DNA of 64,000 nt. Origin: Aneurinibacillus sp. Ricciae_BoGa-3 (GTDB taxonomy: Bacteria; Bacillota; Bacilli; Aneurinibacillales; Aneurinibacillaceae). The translations under genes were made by a program, and so were the position numbers. The stretch is taken from assembly GCF_028421645.1 (NCBI RefSeq), contig NZ_CP116887.1, positions 560,001 to 624,000 of the forward strand. The letters run 5' to 3'. Below the pieces are notes generated by a model that saw nothing but the letters and a program-made list of their open reading frames with translations, searched no databases and was not told the origin of the DNA. This document shows, piece by piece, positions 27,413 through 37,058 of this stretch (position 1 is its first letter; every line of letters begins with the position of its first letter).

Positions 27413-28789
27413 ATGGATAAGTTCTTTCAGCTGCGTGAGAACAAAACGAATGTAAGAACAGAAATACTGGCAGGTATCACGACATTTATTGCGATGGCGT
27501 ATATCCTGATCGTTAACCCTATTACCCTGACAGCAGGCGGGGCGACTGGCATGGATTTCAATGCTGTATTTGTAGCAACCGCGGTTGGTGCAGGATTGGT
27601 TACGCTATTAATGGGTCTTCTGGTGAATTATCCGCTGGCTTTAGCGCCCGGAATGGGCTTGAACGCGTATTTTGCTGCTGTAGTTTTAGGTTCCGGCGGG
27701 CATATCACCTGGCAAGTCGGACTGGCAGCTGTCTTTATTTCAGGCATTATTTTTATCATTTTAACCTTAACGAAAATTCGCCAGATTTTGCTTGATGCTG
27801 TTCCTGAATCCATCCGAAATTCCATCACAGTGGGCATTGGCCTTTTTATCACCATTATCGGATTTAAAACAAGTGGCATAATCGGTGTCTTTTATATAGG
27901 AAAGGATGCGGCAAAACCGCTGTCCCTCATTAACAGCAATGACTGGCTTCTCCAACTCGGGAATTTTGCACAGGATAAGGCAATTCTACTAACTTTAATT
28001 GGTCTTTTAATTACCGGCGTGCTTATGGTAACTCGTGTGCAAGCCGCCATTTTAATCGGTATTATTGTAACGACAATAATTGGAATACCAATGGGAGTTA
28101 CCGATCTGGCTTCATTGAGCAAGGCCCACTGGATTCCAAGCTTCAGCCACCTGGCTATCGGCCAGCTCGATTTTAAGGGTGCATTCAGCACTGGACTGTT
28201 GACGCTTATCTTTACCTTCACGTTTGTTGAGTTGTTTGATACCTTTGGGACGCTTACAGGTACAGCCGCAAAAGCAGGTCTTCTGGACAAACCCGACTCC
28301 CGCAAAAAAATTGGCCAGGCTATGCTCGTCGATGCTGGCGGTGTGAGTCTGGGTGCATTGCTTGGTACAAGTACCATTACCGCTTTTGTTGAGAGCGCAG
28401 CCGGCGTTGCGCAGGGTGGACGGACCGGTCTTACATCAGTAACCACCGGAATCCTGTTTATCTTAGCCCTTTTCCTGGCACCGCTGGCCCTGATCGTTCC
28501 GGCACAGGCTACTGCGCCAGCTCTTATTATCGTCGGTGTGTTGATGATGGGTGCGGTTCGTCATATTGATTGGGATAACATGGTACACGCTATTCCCGCA
28601 TTCCTAACTATTATCATGATGCCGCTCACTTATTCGATTGCAAATGGAATCTCCTTTGGCATTATCTTCTATGTGGTGCTGGCCACAGCTAGCAATTTTG
28701 CAGGCGGCAAAAATAAAGTTCACTGGATGATGTGGGTATTAACCGTGCTTATCCTAATACGATTCATTTATACGGATTTAAACGTGTAG
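27413..28789 (+). CDS. pbuG: NCS2/AzgA-type purine permease (PbuG-like)
   Basis: Proton-coupled uptake of hypoxanthine/guanine or adenine, 458 residues, about 12-14 membrane segments. AzgA-family motifs are present: NVRTEILAGITTFIAMAYIL near the N-terminus, LAPGMGLNAYFA near residue 84, and ALLGTSTITAFVESAAGVAQGGRTGLTS near 315. ATG 27413 follows AAAGGGAG; the 28-codon extension upstream crosses a leader hairpin and is rejected. Exact purine specificity (PbuG or PbuO) is not resolved. It is placed under PurR operators rather than a guanine riboswitch. Confidence 0.9.
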   Translation: MDKFFQLRENKTNVRTEILAGITTFIAMAYILIVNPITLTAGGATGMDFNAVFVATAVGAGLVTLLMGLLVNYPLALAPGMGLNAYFAAVVLGSGGHITWQVGLAAVFISGIIFIILTLTKIRQILLDAVPESIRNSITVGIGLFITIIGFKTSGIIGVFYIGKDAAKPLSLINSNDWLLQLGNFAQDKAILLTLIGLLITGVLMVTRVQAAILIGIIVTTIIGIPMGVTDLASLSKAHWIPSFSHLAIGQLDFKGAFSTGLLTLIFTFTFVELFDTFGTLTGTAAKAGLLDKPDSRKKIGQAMLVDAGGVSLGALLGTSTITAFVESAAGVAQGGRTGLTSVTTGILFILALFLAPLALIVPAQATAPALIIVGVLMMGAVRHIDWDNMVHAIPAFLTIIMMPLTYSIANGISFGIIFYVVLATASNFAGGKNKVHWMMWVLTVLILIRFIYTDLNV

Positions 28790-28802
28790 TTCCATAGTAA
28801 GG

Positions 28803-28829
28803 GCCCGTTCTAAGAGAGCGGGCTTTTTT
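28803..28829 (+). terminator. Terminator after the purine permease
   Basis: GCCCGTTCT / AGAGCGGGC hairpin followed by six T. Confidence 0.85.
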
Positions 28830-28988
28830 GCTGTGTATCTATTACACGAGCTGGCCCTAAATATTAACAAACTCTGACAAAGGCAAAATTTGCACACCCC
28901 TTTTTCTGACAAATAATGTACTTATTATTCAATTCATTTTATAATTAGCCATAATGTAATAGAACGAAGCCAAAACTGAGGGATAGCT

Positions 28989-30951
28989 ATGAGAAAAAAG
29001 TTGTGTAATTGGCTTGCTGCGAGTCTCGCTGTACCTTTATTTTTCAGTTTTATGTTTGCGCTTTCAGCTAACTTATTAACCGTTAAATTATTGATAAACG
29101 TTTTTATCCAGCCTTATGTATCTTTTCTCTTTCTGCTGTTGATTAGTGGTTTCAGCCTCCTGTTTTTTCGCCGGTTTAATAGAATGCTGGATGTAATCAT
29201 AGCAGATGTGGACATGGATCAAGGGAAAAAAAGCACTGCGCTGGTTTTCCCGCGGCTTTATTGTTTGGAGTGCGTCATTCTTTATCGTTATTTCTGTGCT
29301 TCTATCCTACCAGCTCTTCAGGACGTCTGAGCTGGCCCTATTCTCCTTTTTTACCTGTATTGGTGTTGTCATGACAACGTATTCACCCTTCTATTTTGGA
29401 ATTCTTGTTCAGGTCTATAAGTATTCGTACCGGCATGGTTCAGCGGTGTATATGAATCTGGCAGCGTGGTCGCGCAGCGCAGCTATCTCGATCACTATCG
29501 CCCTTTCAGGCATTTTTGTCACGACCACACTGTTTGTGTATATCATCGCTAAAACAATAGGGAATGCGATTACGCTTACCGATGTACTAAACCGGGCGGT
29601 CACTGTCAGTTTCATTATCGGCGTCCCGGTTATTCTATTAATTATGACGATCCGCCGCTTCTATTTTCAACAGCTCAAGCAGAAGCAAATCCAGCTTCGG
29701 TCTCTGCAGGAGGTGTCAGAAAAGCTGTATAAGAATCTCGACTTGGAAGATGACTTCTTAAAGGATGTCGTCGTAACCGTTAGAGACGTCATTGGGGCCA
29801 AATATGCGGCTCTGGCCCTTTTTACGGAAGAAAGGAAAATAGCTCGTTTTATTTACGCAGGCTGGGATGGCATGCCAGGGATGAGTCTGCCAGAGGGCAG
29901 AGGTCTCCTGGGCCACCTTGCAAATGTGAAGCACCCGGTGCGCACTTCTTCTGTTGCCCGGCACCCCAAAGCTGCCGGCGCCCCGGACGGCCACCCGTTG
30001 ATGGAATCATTTCTTGGGGTGCCAATTCTGTATGAAGGCAACGTAATCGGAAGCTTTTATTTAACGAATAAAGTCGGTGCGGTTCAGTTTACTAAAGAAG
30101 ATGAAGAGATGGTAGAGTTGTTCAGCCGTTCGCTTGGCATCGCAATAAAAAATAGCCAGTACGTCCAGGAATTGATAGGGGAACATAAGGCCGCTCAGGA
30201 AGCCGCAAGACTAAAAAGCCAGATTTTATCCACGACCAGCCATGAACTTCGGACTCCGCTTCATGCGATTATTGGTTACTCCGAAATTTTAATCGATTCA
30301 TTGAAAGACACGCTAACGAACAAACAGATGGCAAACTTGGAGAGAATAAAGGAAAGCGGTTCCCATTTGCAGGCCCTTATTAACGATATTCTTTCTTTCT
30401 CCAAAATGGATTCTGGAAGCATACCGCTGGAGAAGCGGCGTTTTTCGCTTCATTCGGTGATCCAGTTCTGTATCCATAATACGTCCGGCCTGCTCCGCGG
30501 CAAGCCCGTTACTTTTACGGTTACTGGTGAGGAACACCTTTTCCTATACAGTGATGAACAGAAAATTAAACAGGTGATGATGAACCTTCTGTCAAACGCG
30601 GTTAAGTTTACAGAAGAGGGATGCATAACGATAGATGTTTCCAGTGATAAGGGCTTGTTGCAGATTACAGTACAAGATACGGGAATAGGCATACCTGAGG
30701 AGAAAATCGATGAAATCTTTCAACCATTCAAACAGTTGGATGGCTCCCTTTCCCGCAAATACAGTGGAACAGGTCTTGGGCTAGCGATTACGAAGGGGCT
30801 TACCGATGTGTTGGGCGGCAGCCTAACGGTTAAAAGTAATCCAGGGAAGGGATCGTGTTTTACGGTTAAAATTCCGGTTGAAATAGAAAGTCCAGTAGAA
30901 AAAGGGGACAGAGGCTATGTAATGGCGGTGCATGCCATGGAGGGGGAGTAA
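28989..30951 (+). pseudogene. Sensor histidine kinase split by a frameshift
   Basis: Two overlapping frames together form one kinase. 28989-29230 encodes the N-terminus with two membrane segments after GAGGGA; the reading then continues one frame over (29206-30951) with further membrane segments, a GAF-type domain (near 30000), the H-box SHELRTPLHAIIGYSEIL (about 30240-30290), and a HATPase domain with NLLSNAVKFTEEG, DTGIGIPEE and GTGLGLAITKGL. The join falls on a run of seven A (29226-29232); six A would restore one frame of about 650 residues (GKK-ALRWF). It may be a true mutation, a phase-variable site or a sequence error. Partner of the HD-GYP regulator just downstream. Confidence 0.85.
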
Positions 30952-30956
30952 CTCAT

Positions 30957-32090
30957 ATGAGATTAGAGATAACGGCATCCGGGTCATTACTGATGAAACC
31001 GGACATTGAGAAGTCTACCATTCTGCTGGTAGACGATGAATTATTCAACCTTGATATCCTAGATCAGCTGCTTTCGGCTCAGCATTATAATACCTATACG
31101 GCTTTGAGCGGCAGGGAGGCGCTGAAAATCATTGAAGAGAACGATATCGATCTAGTTCTGTTGGATATTATGATGCCAGATATGAATGGTTATGAAGTAC
31201 TCAGGAAAATAAAGAGCCGGACAGATAGGTTTATCCCGGTTATTATGGTTACCGCCCTGGATAGCCGGGACGACAGGCTTCTGGCTCTTGAATATGGCAG
31301 CGATGATTTCTTAACGAAGCCGATTGATAGAGTCGAGCTTTTTGCAAGAGTTAAAACCTTGCTGCAGACCAGACATTTTTATAAACAGCTTGTTTCAGCG
31401 AACCAGCGGCTTGAGGTGGAGGTAAAGAAGAGGACAGCGGAATTGGAGAAAGCTTTTAAGAACTTAAAGAACTTAAACGCAACATTAGCCAGAAGCAGCC
31501 GCAAAATTGTACAGCACCTTTCCTCTGCCGCTGAATTTAAAGATCCTGAAACAGCCGCCCACATTCAACGGATCAGCCATTACACAGGTGTGCTTGCCCG
31601 GGCTTATGGGTTGCACCCCGCGGAAGTTGATTTGCTAGTGGATGCAAGCCCGATGCATGACATCGGCAAAATAGGTGTACCGGACCATATTCTTTTGAAG
31701 CCGGGGAAGCTCACAGCCGAGGAATTTGAAATCATGAAGGAGCATACAACCATCGGATATAAAATTTTATCGGATACGGAATTTCCGCTTCTGCGACTGG
31801 CAAGTGAGATTGCGCTGACACATCATGAGAAATACGACGGAACCGGTTATCCTAATGGAATGTCCGGCAGAGATATTCCGTTGAGCGGTAGAATCGTAGC
31901 GGTTGTGGATGTGTTCGATGCCCTTACGAGCAGCAGGCCATATAAGGAACCCTTTTCTAATGAAACTGCCTATAGTATCATTCGCAAAGGCAGCGGAACT
32001 CACTTTGATCCGAATATGGTCAACTTGTTTTTCGATGTTCTTCCTGAGATTGAGTCTATACAAAAAACATACCAGGATAGAGAAGGATAG
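30957..32090 (+). CDS. Response regulator with HD-GYP domain
   Basis: 377 residues. The receiver domain (about 18-140) has ILLVDDE, phosphoacceptor aspartate in LVLLDIMMPDMNG and lysine in FLTKPI. A coiled linker (about 145-185) leads to an HD-GYP domain with MHDIGKIGVPD, the DxxPLRLASEIALTHHEKYDG region and DGTGYP, predicted to hydrolyse cyclic di-GMP. The upstream TAA and GGGGGAG lie just before the ATG. It forms a two-component pair with the kinase upstream. Confidence 0.93.
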   Translation: MRLEITASGSLLMKPDIEKSTILLVDDELFNLDILDQLLSAQHYNTYTALSGREALKIIEENDIDLVLLDIMMPDMNGYEVLRKIKSRTDRFIPVIMVTALDSRDDRLLALEYGSDDFLTKPIDRVELFARVKTLLQTRHFYKQLVSANQRLEVEVKKRTAELEKAFKNLKNLNATLARSSRKIVQHLSSAAEFKDPETAAHIQRISHYTGVLARAYGLHPAEVDLLVDASPMHDIGKIGVPDHILLKPGKLTAEEFEIMKEHTTIGYKILSDTEFPLLRLASEIALTHHEKYDGTGYPNGMSGRDIPLSGRIVAVVDVFDALTSSRPYKEPFSNETAYSIIRKGSGTHFDPNMVNLFFDVLPEIESIQKTYQDREG

Positions 32091-32120
32091 CCCGCCAAAT
32101 AGGTGGGCGTCTTTTTTTTT
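32090..32120 (+). terminator. Terminator after the HD-GYP regulator
   Basis: GCCCGCC-AAATA-GGTGGGC hairpin followed by GTC and a long T run. Confidence 0.85.
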
Positions 32121-32244
32121 ATGTCAATTATAGGCATTCGTCCAAACAGCGGAGGGGCGCAGGGCATATGGTAAAGCATGAGCATCACTCAAAATTCTTT
32201 ATTCGCAAAAGGAAACATTAAAAACCAAGAAAGAGGTGTGTTAC

Positions 32245-32334
32245 ATGAGCTGTGGCGGCAATGGAATTGGAGAAATCGGGGTCATTCTGGTGTTGTTCAT
32301 CCTGCTTGTTGTCATTGCTTGCTCCTGTGATTGA
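32245..32334 (+). CDS. YjcZ-like small membrane protein 1, 29 residues
   Basis: Starts MSCGGNGIGEIGVILVLFIL and ends IACSCD: a glycine-rich head, a single membrane helix and a cysteine-containing end. It resembles the YjcZ family of tiny sporulation-associated proteins. AAGAGGTGTG precedes the ATG. First of three related genes in 440 bases. Confidence 0.85.
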   Translation: MSCGGNGIGEIGVILVLFILLVVIACSCD

Positions 32335-32466
32335 TAGGTGCACCCGCATCAACTTACCACGGCATGGGCAGGAGCACAGGCGTAACGCCGGGATAGGGCA
32401 TACAGTGATAGCGTAAGCGATACAACCTCGTAAATAAATGGGTAATCAGCGAAAGGAGAGATTGGC

Positions 32467-32553
32467 ATGAGTTTTTTCGGTGACAGAAGAGAAATTGGGG
32501 TAATTTTGGTTCTTTTCATCCTGCTTGTAATCATAGCGTGCTCCTGCGATTGA
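32467..32553 (+). CDS. YjcZ-like small membrane protein 2, 28 residues
   Basis: Sequence MSFFGDRREIGVILVLFILL then a short tail ending CSCD. AAAGGAGAG lies upstream. Nearly the same membrane helix as its neighbours, so a product of local duplication. Confidence 0.88.
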   Translation: MSFFGDRREIGVILVLFILLVIIACSCD

Positions 32554-32597
32554 TTCAATAGTCTGTACCACATTTGATAAGAAGGGAGCTGACCAGC

Positions 32598-32684
32598 ATG
32601 AGTTTCTTCGGTGAAGGCAGAGAGATCGCGGTAATTCTCGTACTCTTCATCCTGCTCGTAATCATCGCCTGCGCATGTGACTGA
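32598..32684 (+). CDS. YjcZ-like small membrane protein 3, 28 residues
   Basis: Sequence MSFFGEGREIAVILVLFILL with a tail ending CACD. AAGGGAGC precedes the ATG by about ten bases. Third copy; the final Cys-x-Cys-Asp is kept in all three. Confidence 0.88.
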   Translation: MSFFGEGREIAVILVLFILLVIIACACD

Positions 32685-32756
32685 TAAACGACAATCGGGG
32701 TTATCAAATCATCCCGGCTACCTGTAATAGGGGCTGGGATGTTTGTTTTACAGATT

Positions 32757-32800
32757 AAAGGCGAATGTTAATCAAAATTTTATATATAATGTTCGGAAAT
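32757..32800. promoter_or_regulatory. PurBox pair (PurR operator) of the pur operon
   Basis: A perfect PurBox on the minus strand, ATTTCCGAACATT (32788-32800), and a weaker forward box AAAGGCGAATGTT (32757-32769). The CGAA centres are 30 bases apart, and the promoter starts ten bases after the second core, exactly as at the permease gene. Confidence 0.8.
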
Positions 32801-32804
32801 GATA

Positions 32805-32834
32805 TTGACAGTTTGCGTGCACCCTTGGTACACT
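32805..32834 (+). promoter_or_regulatory. pur operon promoter
   Basis: Perfect TTGACA, 18-base spacer, TACACT; next to the PurBoxes. Confidence 0.8.
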
Positions 32835-32879
32835 AAAGGTGAAATCAGGGGATATGCAGGCAATTCAATAGTAAGTAGA

Positions 32880-32968
32880 AAGTGGCTCTAGGGTTCCGCG
32901 GCAGCTAAGCCGGCAGGTCCAAGCGAGCCAGGTGCAAATTAGCGCTACACCGTAGGGGGAAAAGCCCA
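32880..32968 (+). promoter_or_regulatory. ykkC-type riboswitch aptamer, probably the PRPP class
   Basis: The conserved ykkC features are present in order: CTCTAGGGTTCCGCGG, GGTCCAAGCGAGCCA and ACCGTAGGGGGAAAAGCCC. ykkC subclasses bind guanidine, ppGpp, PRPP or nucleoside diphosphates. Position at the head of a purine operon points to the PRPP class, which turns genes on when PRPP is abundant. The subclass is inferred from context, not from diagnostic bases. Confidence 0.85.
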
Positions 32969-33020
32969 GGCGGTAGGTTTCTCACGCCGCAAGGGGAAAT
33001 CTACCGTTTGGGCTTTTTTT
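32962..33020 (+). terminator. Riboswitch-controlled terminator of the pur leader
   Basis: AAGCCCAGGCGGTAGGTTTC pairs with GAAATCTACCGTTTGGGCTT and is followed by seven T. Its 5' arm overlaps the last aptamer bases (AAAAGCCC), so aptamer and terminator exclude each other, fitting an ON switch. Confidence 0.88.
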
Positions 33021-33093
33021 ATGAATAGGACAGCATATGGGTTGCTATTCAAATAAGAGCTTTTTATGAGTGTCATAAAGGAGGACAGGGATC

Positions 33094-33582
33094 ATGGCGA
33101 ATCCGATTGTAGGCGTCATTATGGGCAGCGTCTCGGACTGGGAGACGATGAAAGAGGCCTGTGCGATTCTTGATGAGTTAGAAATCCCCTATGAAAAACA
33201 AGTCGTATCCGCCCACCGAACACCTGATTTAATGTTTAGTTATGCGGAAACGGCAGCCGAACGGGGCATTGAGGTTATTATAGCGGGAGCAGGCGGTGCC
33301 GCTCATCTGCCAGGTATGGTAGCCGCAAAAACCATGCTGCCTGTTATTGGCGTGCCGGTTAAATCTTCAACATTGAATGGGCTCGATTCGCTTCTCTCTA
33401 TTGTACAGATGCCAGGCGGTGTGCCGGTGGCCACCGTCGCAATTGGCAAGGCGGGTGCTGTGAATGCAGGCCTGCTGGCTGCGCAGATACTAGGGATTAA
33501 ATACCCGGCGGTTCGCGCGAATTTGGAGAACAGACGGGAAGCGGTAAAACAAAAGGTGCTGGAGGCGGACCCGCTCATATGA
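33094..33582 (+). CDS. purE: N5-carboxyaminoimidazole ribonucleotide mutase
   Basis: Class I PurE that rearranges N5-CAIR to CAIR. The catalytic histidine lies in VVSAHRTPD, and the phosphate-binding motif [12 protein letters not shown] is at the N-terminus; [15 protein letters not shown] follows. 162 residues is typical. AAAGGAGGAC precedes the ATG. First gene of the 12-gene pur operon; its TGA overlaps an ATG in another frame. Confidence 0.98.
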   Translation: MANPIVGVIMGSVSDWETMKEACAILDELEIPYEKQVVSAHRTPDLMFSYAETAAERGIEVIIAGAGGAAHLPGMVAAKTMLPVIGVPVKSSTLNGLDSLLSIVQMPGGVPVATVAIGKAGAVNAGLLAAQILGIKYPAVRANLENRREAVKQKVLEADPLI

Positions 33583-33613
33583 AAAACAAAAAAAGGATAC
33601 GGCCAGCCGCATT

Positions 33614-34750
33614 ATGCCGCCGGGTGCTGCAATTGGCATTCTTGGCGGAGGGCAGCTGGGAAGAATGATGGCGCTGGCGGGCAGAACAATGGGGTACCGC
33701 TTCATTACGCTGGACCCGACGGAAGATTCGCCAGGTGGACAGGTATCAGACCACCAGATTGTAGCCAATTATGATGATAGAACAGGCGCAGCAGATTTGG
33801 CCGCCCACAGCAACGTCATTACGTATGAGTTTGAAAACGTAGATGCAGGTACAGCCGCGATCCTCGAAAAAGAATCTTTTGTACCCCAGGGGAGCGAGCT
33901 GCTGCGGATAACGCAGAATCGCATCCGGGAGAAAACAACATTAAATTCGATCGGCATTCCTGTGGCACCTTTTCAGGTGATAAACAGCGTGGAAGAAGCG
34001 GAACAGGCCGCGCACGAACTTGGCTTGCCTCTGGTAATGAAAACGGCCACGGGCGGCTACGATGGCAAAGGGCAGAAGGTTATTGACACCCTGCAGGAAG
34101 TCCGTAATGCTTTTGAGCAACTTTCTGTCTTTAAAGCCGATTTAATCCTAGAGAAGTTTATCCCGTTTACAAAAGAAATTTCGGTTATTGCGGCCCGAAG
34201 CCTGTCCGGTGAGATTCGCACGTTTCCGGCAGCGGAAAATGTCCATCGCCGCAATATTCTTCATCTGTCAATTGTACCTGCCCGCATACCTGATACATTA
34301 GAAGCGGATGCAAAGCGGCTTGCGGAAGAAATTGCGGACAAATTAGATGTTATCGGGCTGATTGCTGTGGAGATGTTCGTGACGCAAGAGGGTCACCTAT
34401 TGGTGAATGAACTGGCGCCCCGACCGCATAACTCGGGACACTACACGATGGACGCCTGTGTGACCTCACAGTTTGAACAGCATATCCGTGCCATTTGCGG
34501 ATTGCCCCTGGGATCGACACGGCTGCTTACACCTGTGGTAATGGTAAATGTGCTTGGTGAGCACCTCCAACCGCTATTGGAGAGGGTTAACGAACTACCT
34601 GATATGGTAAAGCTTCATTTATACGGGAAGAAAGAAAGCAAACCGCAGCGGAAAATGGGCCATCTCAACGTACCGGCCCAGTCGGTTGAAGAAGCGCTGC
34701 AAATAATCGACACTTTAGAAATTTGGACGACGACGGAGGTTGGACAATGA
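33614..34750 (+). CDS. purK: N5-carboxyaminoimidazole ribonucleotide synthase
   Basis: ATP-grasp enzyme that makes N5-CAIR from AIR, bicarbonate and ATP. The nucleotide-fold start [16 protein letters not shown] and the ATP-grasp segments [14 protein letters not shown] and [14 protein letters not shown] are present. 378 residues. The ATG 33614 has only a poor site (AAAGGAT about 16 bases upstream). The frame continues open upstream without a better start, so the start is uncertain. Its TGA overlaps the purB ATG. Confidence 0.96.
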   Translation: MPPGAAIGILGGGQLGRMMALAGRTMGYRFITLDPTEDSPGGQVSDHQIVANYDDRTGAADLAAHSNVITYEFENVDAGTAAILEKESFVPQGSELLRITQNRIREKTTLNSIGIPVAPFQVINSVEEAEQAAHELGLPLVMKTATGGYDGKGQKVIDTLQEVRNAFEQLSVFKADLILEKFIPFTKEISVIAARSLSGEIRTFPAAENVHRRNILHLSIVPARIPDTLEADAKRLAEEIADKLDVIGLIAVEMFVTQEGHLLVNELAPRPHNSGHYTMDACVTSQFEQHIRAICGLPLGSTRLLTPVVMVNVLGEHLQPLLERVNELPDMVKLHLYGKKESKPQRKMGHLNVPAQSVEEALQIIDTLEIWTTTEVGQ

Positions 34751-36042
34751 TTCAACGGTATACACGCCCAGAAATGGCGGCCATTTGGACGGAAGAAAAC
34801 AAATTTCAAGCCTGGTTAAAAGTTGAGATTTATGCTTGTGAGGCATGGGCAGAACTGGGTGTCATTCCGAAAGAGGATGTTAAGAAACTATGGCAAAATG
34901 CCCGATTTGACATCGAACGCATTTACGAAATTGAACAGGAGACGCGCCATGATGTGGTTGCTTTTACGCGCGCGGTTTCCGAGACGATTAAGGGCGATGA
35001 GAAGAAATGGGTGCACTACGGTCTGACTTCCACGGATGTTGTCGATACGGCGCTTTCCTATCTGCTCCTGCAGGCGAACGAAATCATTGAAAAAGACCTG
35101 GAACGCTTTATCGATATTCTCAAGTCAAAAGCACAGGAGCACAAATATACCGTCATGATGGGCCGCACACACGGCGTTCACGCAGAACCCACTACATTCG
35201 GCTTAAAAATGGCGCTCTGGCATGAAGAGATGAAGCGCAACCTTGACCGATTCCGCCACGCGAAGAAAAATATTGCGTTCGGAAAGATCTCCGGCGCAGT
35301 TGGCACATACGCCAACATCGATCCGTTTGTTGAGGCGTATGTCTGCGAGAAACTTGGGCTTGAAGCAGCTCCTATCTCCACCCAGACGCTGCAGCGCGAC
35401 CGCCACGCGGAATATATGGCGACGCTCGCCCTTATCGCAACCTCCCTTGATAAGTTTGCTGTAGAGGTGCGCGGACTGCAGAAGAGTGAGACGCGGGAAG
35501 TAGAAGAGGCTTTTGCGAAAGGACAGAAAGGTTCATCTGCGATGCCGCACAAGCGCAACCCAATCGGGAGCGAGAATATTTCCGGGCTTGCCCGCGTGCT
35601 GCGGGGACATATGCTCTCCGCGTACGAAAATGTGCCGCTCTGGCACGAACGGGATATCTCCCATTCATCTGTTGAGCGGGTTATTCTGCCGGATGCCACC
35701 CAGCTTATTAATTACATGCTGAATCGCTTCGGCAACATCATTAAAAACCTAACCGTATTCCCGGAAAATATGAAGCGGAACATGGATCGGACGTTCGGCC
35801 TTATCTACTCACAGCGCGTTCTTCTTAAGCTGATCGATAAAGGATTAAGCCGCGAAGAAGCGTACGATACGGTTCAGCCGCGTGCGATGCAGGCTTGGGA
35901 AGAACAGCGTTCGTTCCGCGGCATTATTGAAGCGGATCCGAAGGTTAAGCAGCTTCTCACAGCGGAAGAGATCGCTGAATGCTTTGATTACAGCTGGCAT
36001 TTAAAGCATGTAGATACCATTTTTGATCGTCTTGGTCTGTAA
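34747..36042 (+). CDS. purB: Adenylosuccinate lyase
   Basis: Fumarase-superfamily enzyme acting twice in purine synthesis, cleaving SAICAR and adenylosuccinate to release fumarate. The signature [11 protein letters not shown] is at about residue 260-270; the active-site histidines lie in [12 protein letters not shown] and [12 protein letters not shown] 34747 follows GGAGG and overlaps the purK stop (ATGA); the 24-base extension upstream is rejected. 431 residues. Confidence 0.98.
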   Translation: MIQRYTRPEMAAIWTEENKFQAWLKVEIYACEAWAELGVIPKEDVKKLWQNARFDIERIYEIEQETRHDVVAFTRAVSETIKGDEKKWVHYGLTSTDVVDTALSYLLLQANEIIEKDLERFIDILKSKAQEHKYTVMMGRTHGVHAEPTTFGLKMALWHEEMKRNLDRFRHAKKNIAFGKISGAVGTYANIDPFVEAYVCEKLGLEAAPISTQTLQRDRHAEYMATLALIATSLDKFAVEVRGLQKSETREVEEAFAKGQKGSSAMPHKRNPIGSENISGLARVLRGHMLSAYENVPLWHERDISHSSVERVILPDATQLINYMLNRFGNIIKNLTVFPENMKRNMDRTFGLIYSQRVLLKLIDKGLSREEAYDTVQPRAMQAWEEQRSFRGIIEADPKVKQLLTAEEIAECFDYSWHLKHVDTIFDRLGL

Positions 36043-36094
36043 GTTAATAGGTGAGTTGAAATAAACAAAACAACCGAACGGGGAGGAACACAAG

Positions 36095-36814
36095 GTGAAC
36101 AAGCAGGAGATGCTTTATGAAGGAAAGGCGAAACGGATTTACCGCACGTCGGAGCCAGGCGTATATTTGGTGGAATATAAGGATGACGCAACTGCATTTA
36201 ACGGCCAGAAGAAAGCGCAGATAACAGGTAAAGGGAAGCTTAACAACCGGATCACCTCCATTTTCTTCCGCATGCTGAAGGAAAAGGGTATCCAAAACCA
36301 CTTTATCCAGGAGTTGTCTGACACTGAACAGCTTGTCCGCCAGGTAGAGATTATTCCGATCGAGGTCGTCGTCCGCAATGTAGCTGCCGGATCACTCGCA
36401 AAGCGCCTTGGAATGGAAGAGGGAACGCCTCTTTCCCGTCCGGTTGTTGAATTTTATTTCAAAAACGATGAATTAGGAGACCCGCTGATCAATGATTCAC
36501 ACGTTGACGTGTTGGGCATAGCTTCCGAGTCTGACAGGAAACAGCTGCGGCAGATGGCCCTTGAGGTTAACGAGGTACTGAACGCGTACATGAAGGAGCG
36601 CAGCATTCTGCTGATCGATTTTAAACTGGAGTTTGGCCGCACACCTGAGGGCGAGATTCTACTTGCTGATGAAATTTCTCCGGATACGTGTCGGTTCTGG
36701 GATGCCACCACTAATGAAAAACTCGATAAAGACCGCTTCCGCCGCGACCTTGGGGGCGTGGAAGATGCTTATAAAGAAATTTTAAAACGCTTAGGAGGAG
36801 AAATGCATGTTTAA
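36095..36814 (+). CDS. purC: SAICAR synthetase
   Basis: Joins CAIR with aspartate using ATP. Motifs [12 protein letters not shown] at the N-terminus, [13 protein letters not shown] and LIDFKLEFG, and [14 protein letters not shown] are intact. 239 residues. GTG 36095 is eight bases after GGGGAGG. Overlaps purS by eight bases. Confidence 0.98.
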   Translation: MNKQEMLYEGKAKRIYRTSEPGVYLVEYKDDATAFNGQKKAQITGKGKLNNRITSIFFRMLKEKGIQNHFIQELSDTEQLVRQVEIIPIEVVVRNVAAGSLAKRLGMEEGTPLSRPVVEFYFKNDELGDPLINDSHVDVLGIASESDRKQLRQMALEVNEVLNAYMKERSILLIDFKLEFGRTPEGEILLADEISPDTCRFWDATTNEKLDKDRFRRDLGGVEDAYKEILKRLGGEMHV

Positions 36815-37055
36815 GGCTGTTGTATATGTCACGCTGAAAGAATCTGTATTAGATCCGCAGGGAAACGCCGTTCAAGGCTCCCTGCATTCCCTGGGCTTTG
36901 ACGAAGTACGCGATGTTAGAGTTGGCCGTTACATGGAAGTGGAACTGGAGGCCGCCAATAAGGAAGCCGCAGAGGAAAGGCTAACAGAAATGTGTGAGAA
37001 GCTGCTTGCCAATACAGTTATCGAAGATTATCACTTTACGGTGACGGAGGGATAA
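36807..37055 (+). CDS. purS: FGAM synthase subunit PurS
   Basis: 82-residue structural subunit that joins PurQ and PurL into the formylglycinamidine ribonucleotide synthase of Gram-positive bacteria. The sequence [20 protein letters not shown] matches the family. AGGAGG sits inside the end of purC. Confidence 0.97.
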   Translation: MFKAVVYVTLKESVLDPQGNAVQGSLHSLGFDEVRDVRVGRYMEVELEAANKEAAEERLTEMCEKLLANTVIEDYHFTVTEG

Positions 37056-37058
37056 GCC

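Noticed and set aside
29206..29232. Programmed -1 frameshift in the histidine kinase gene
   Set aside because: The second frame is +1 relative to the first, so the usual -1 slippery mechanism does not fit; mutation, slippage of A count or sequence error are better explanations.
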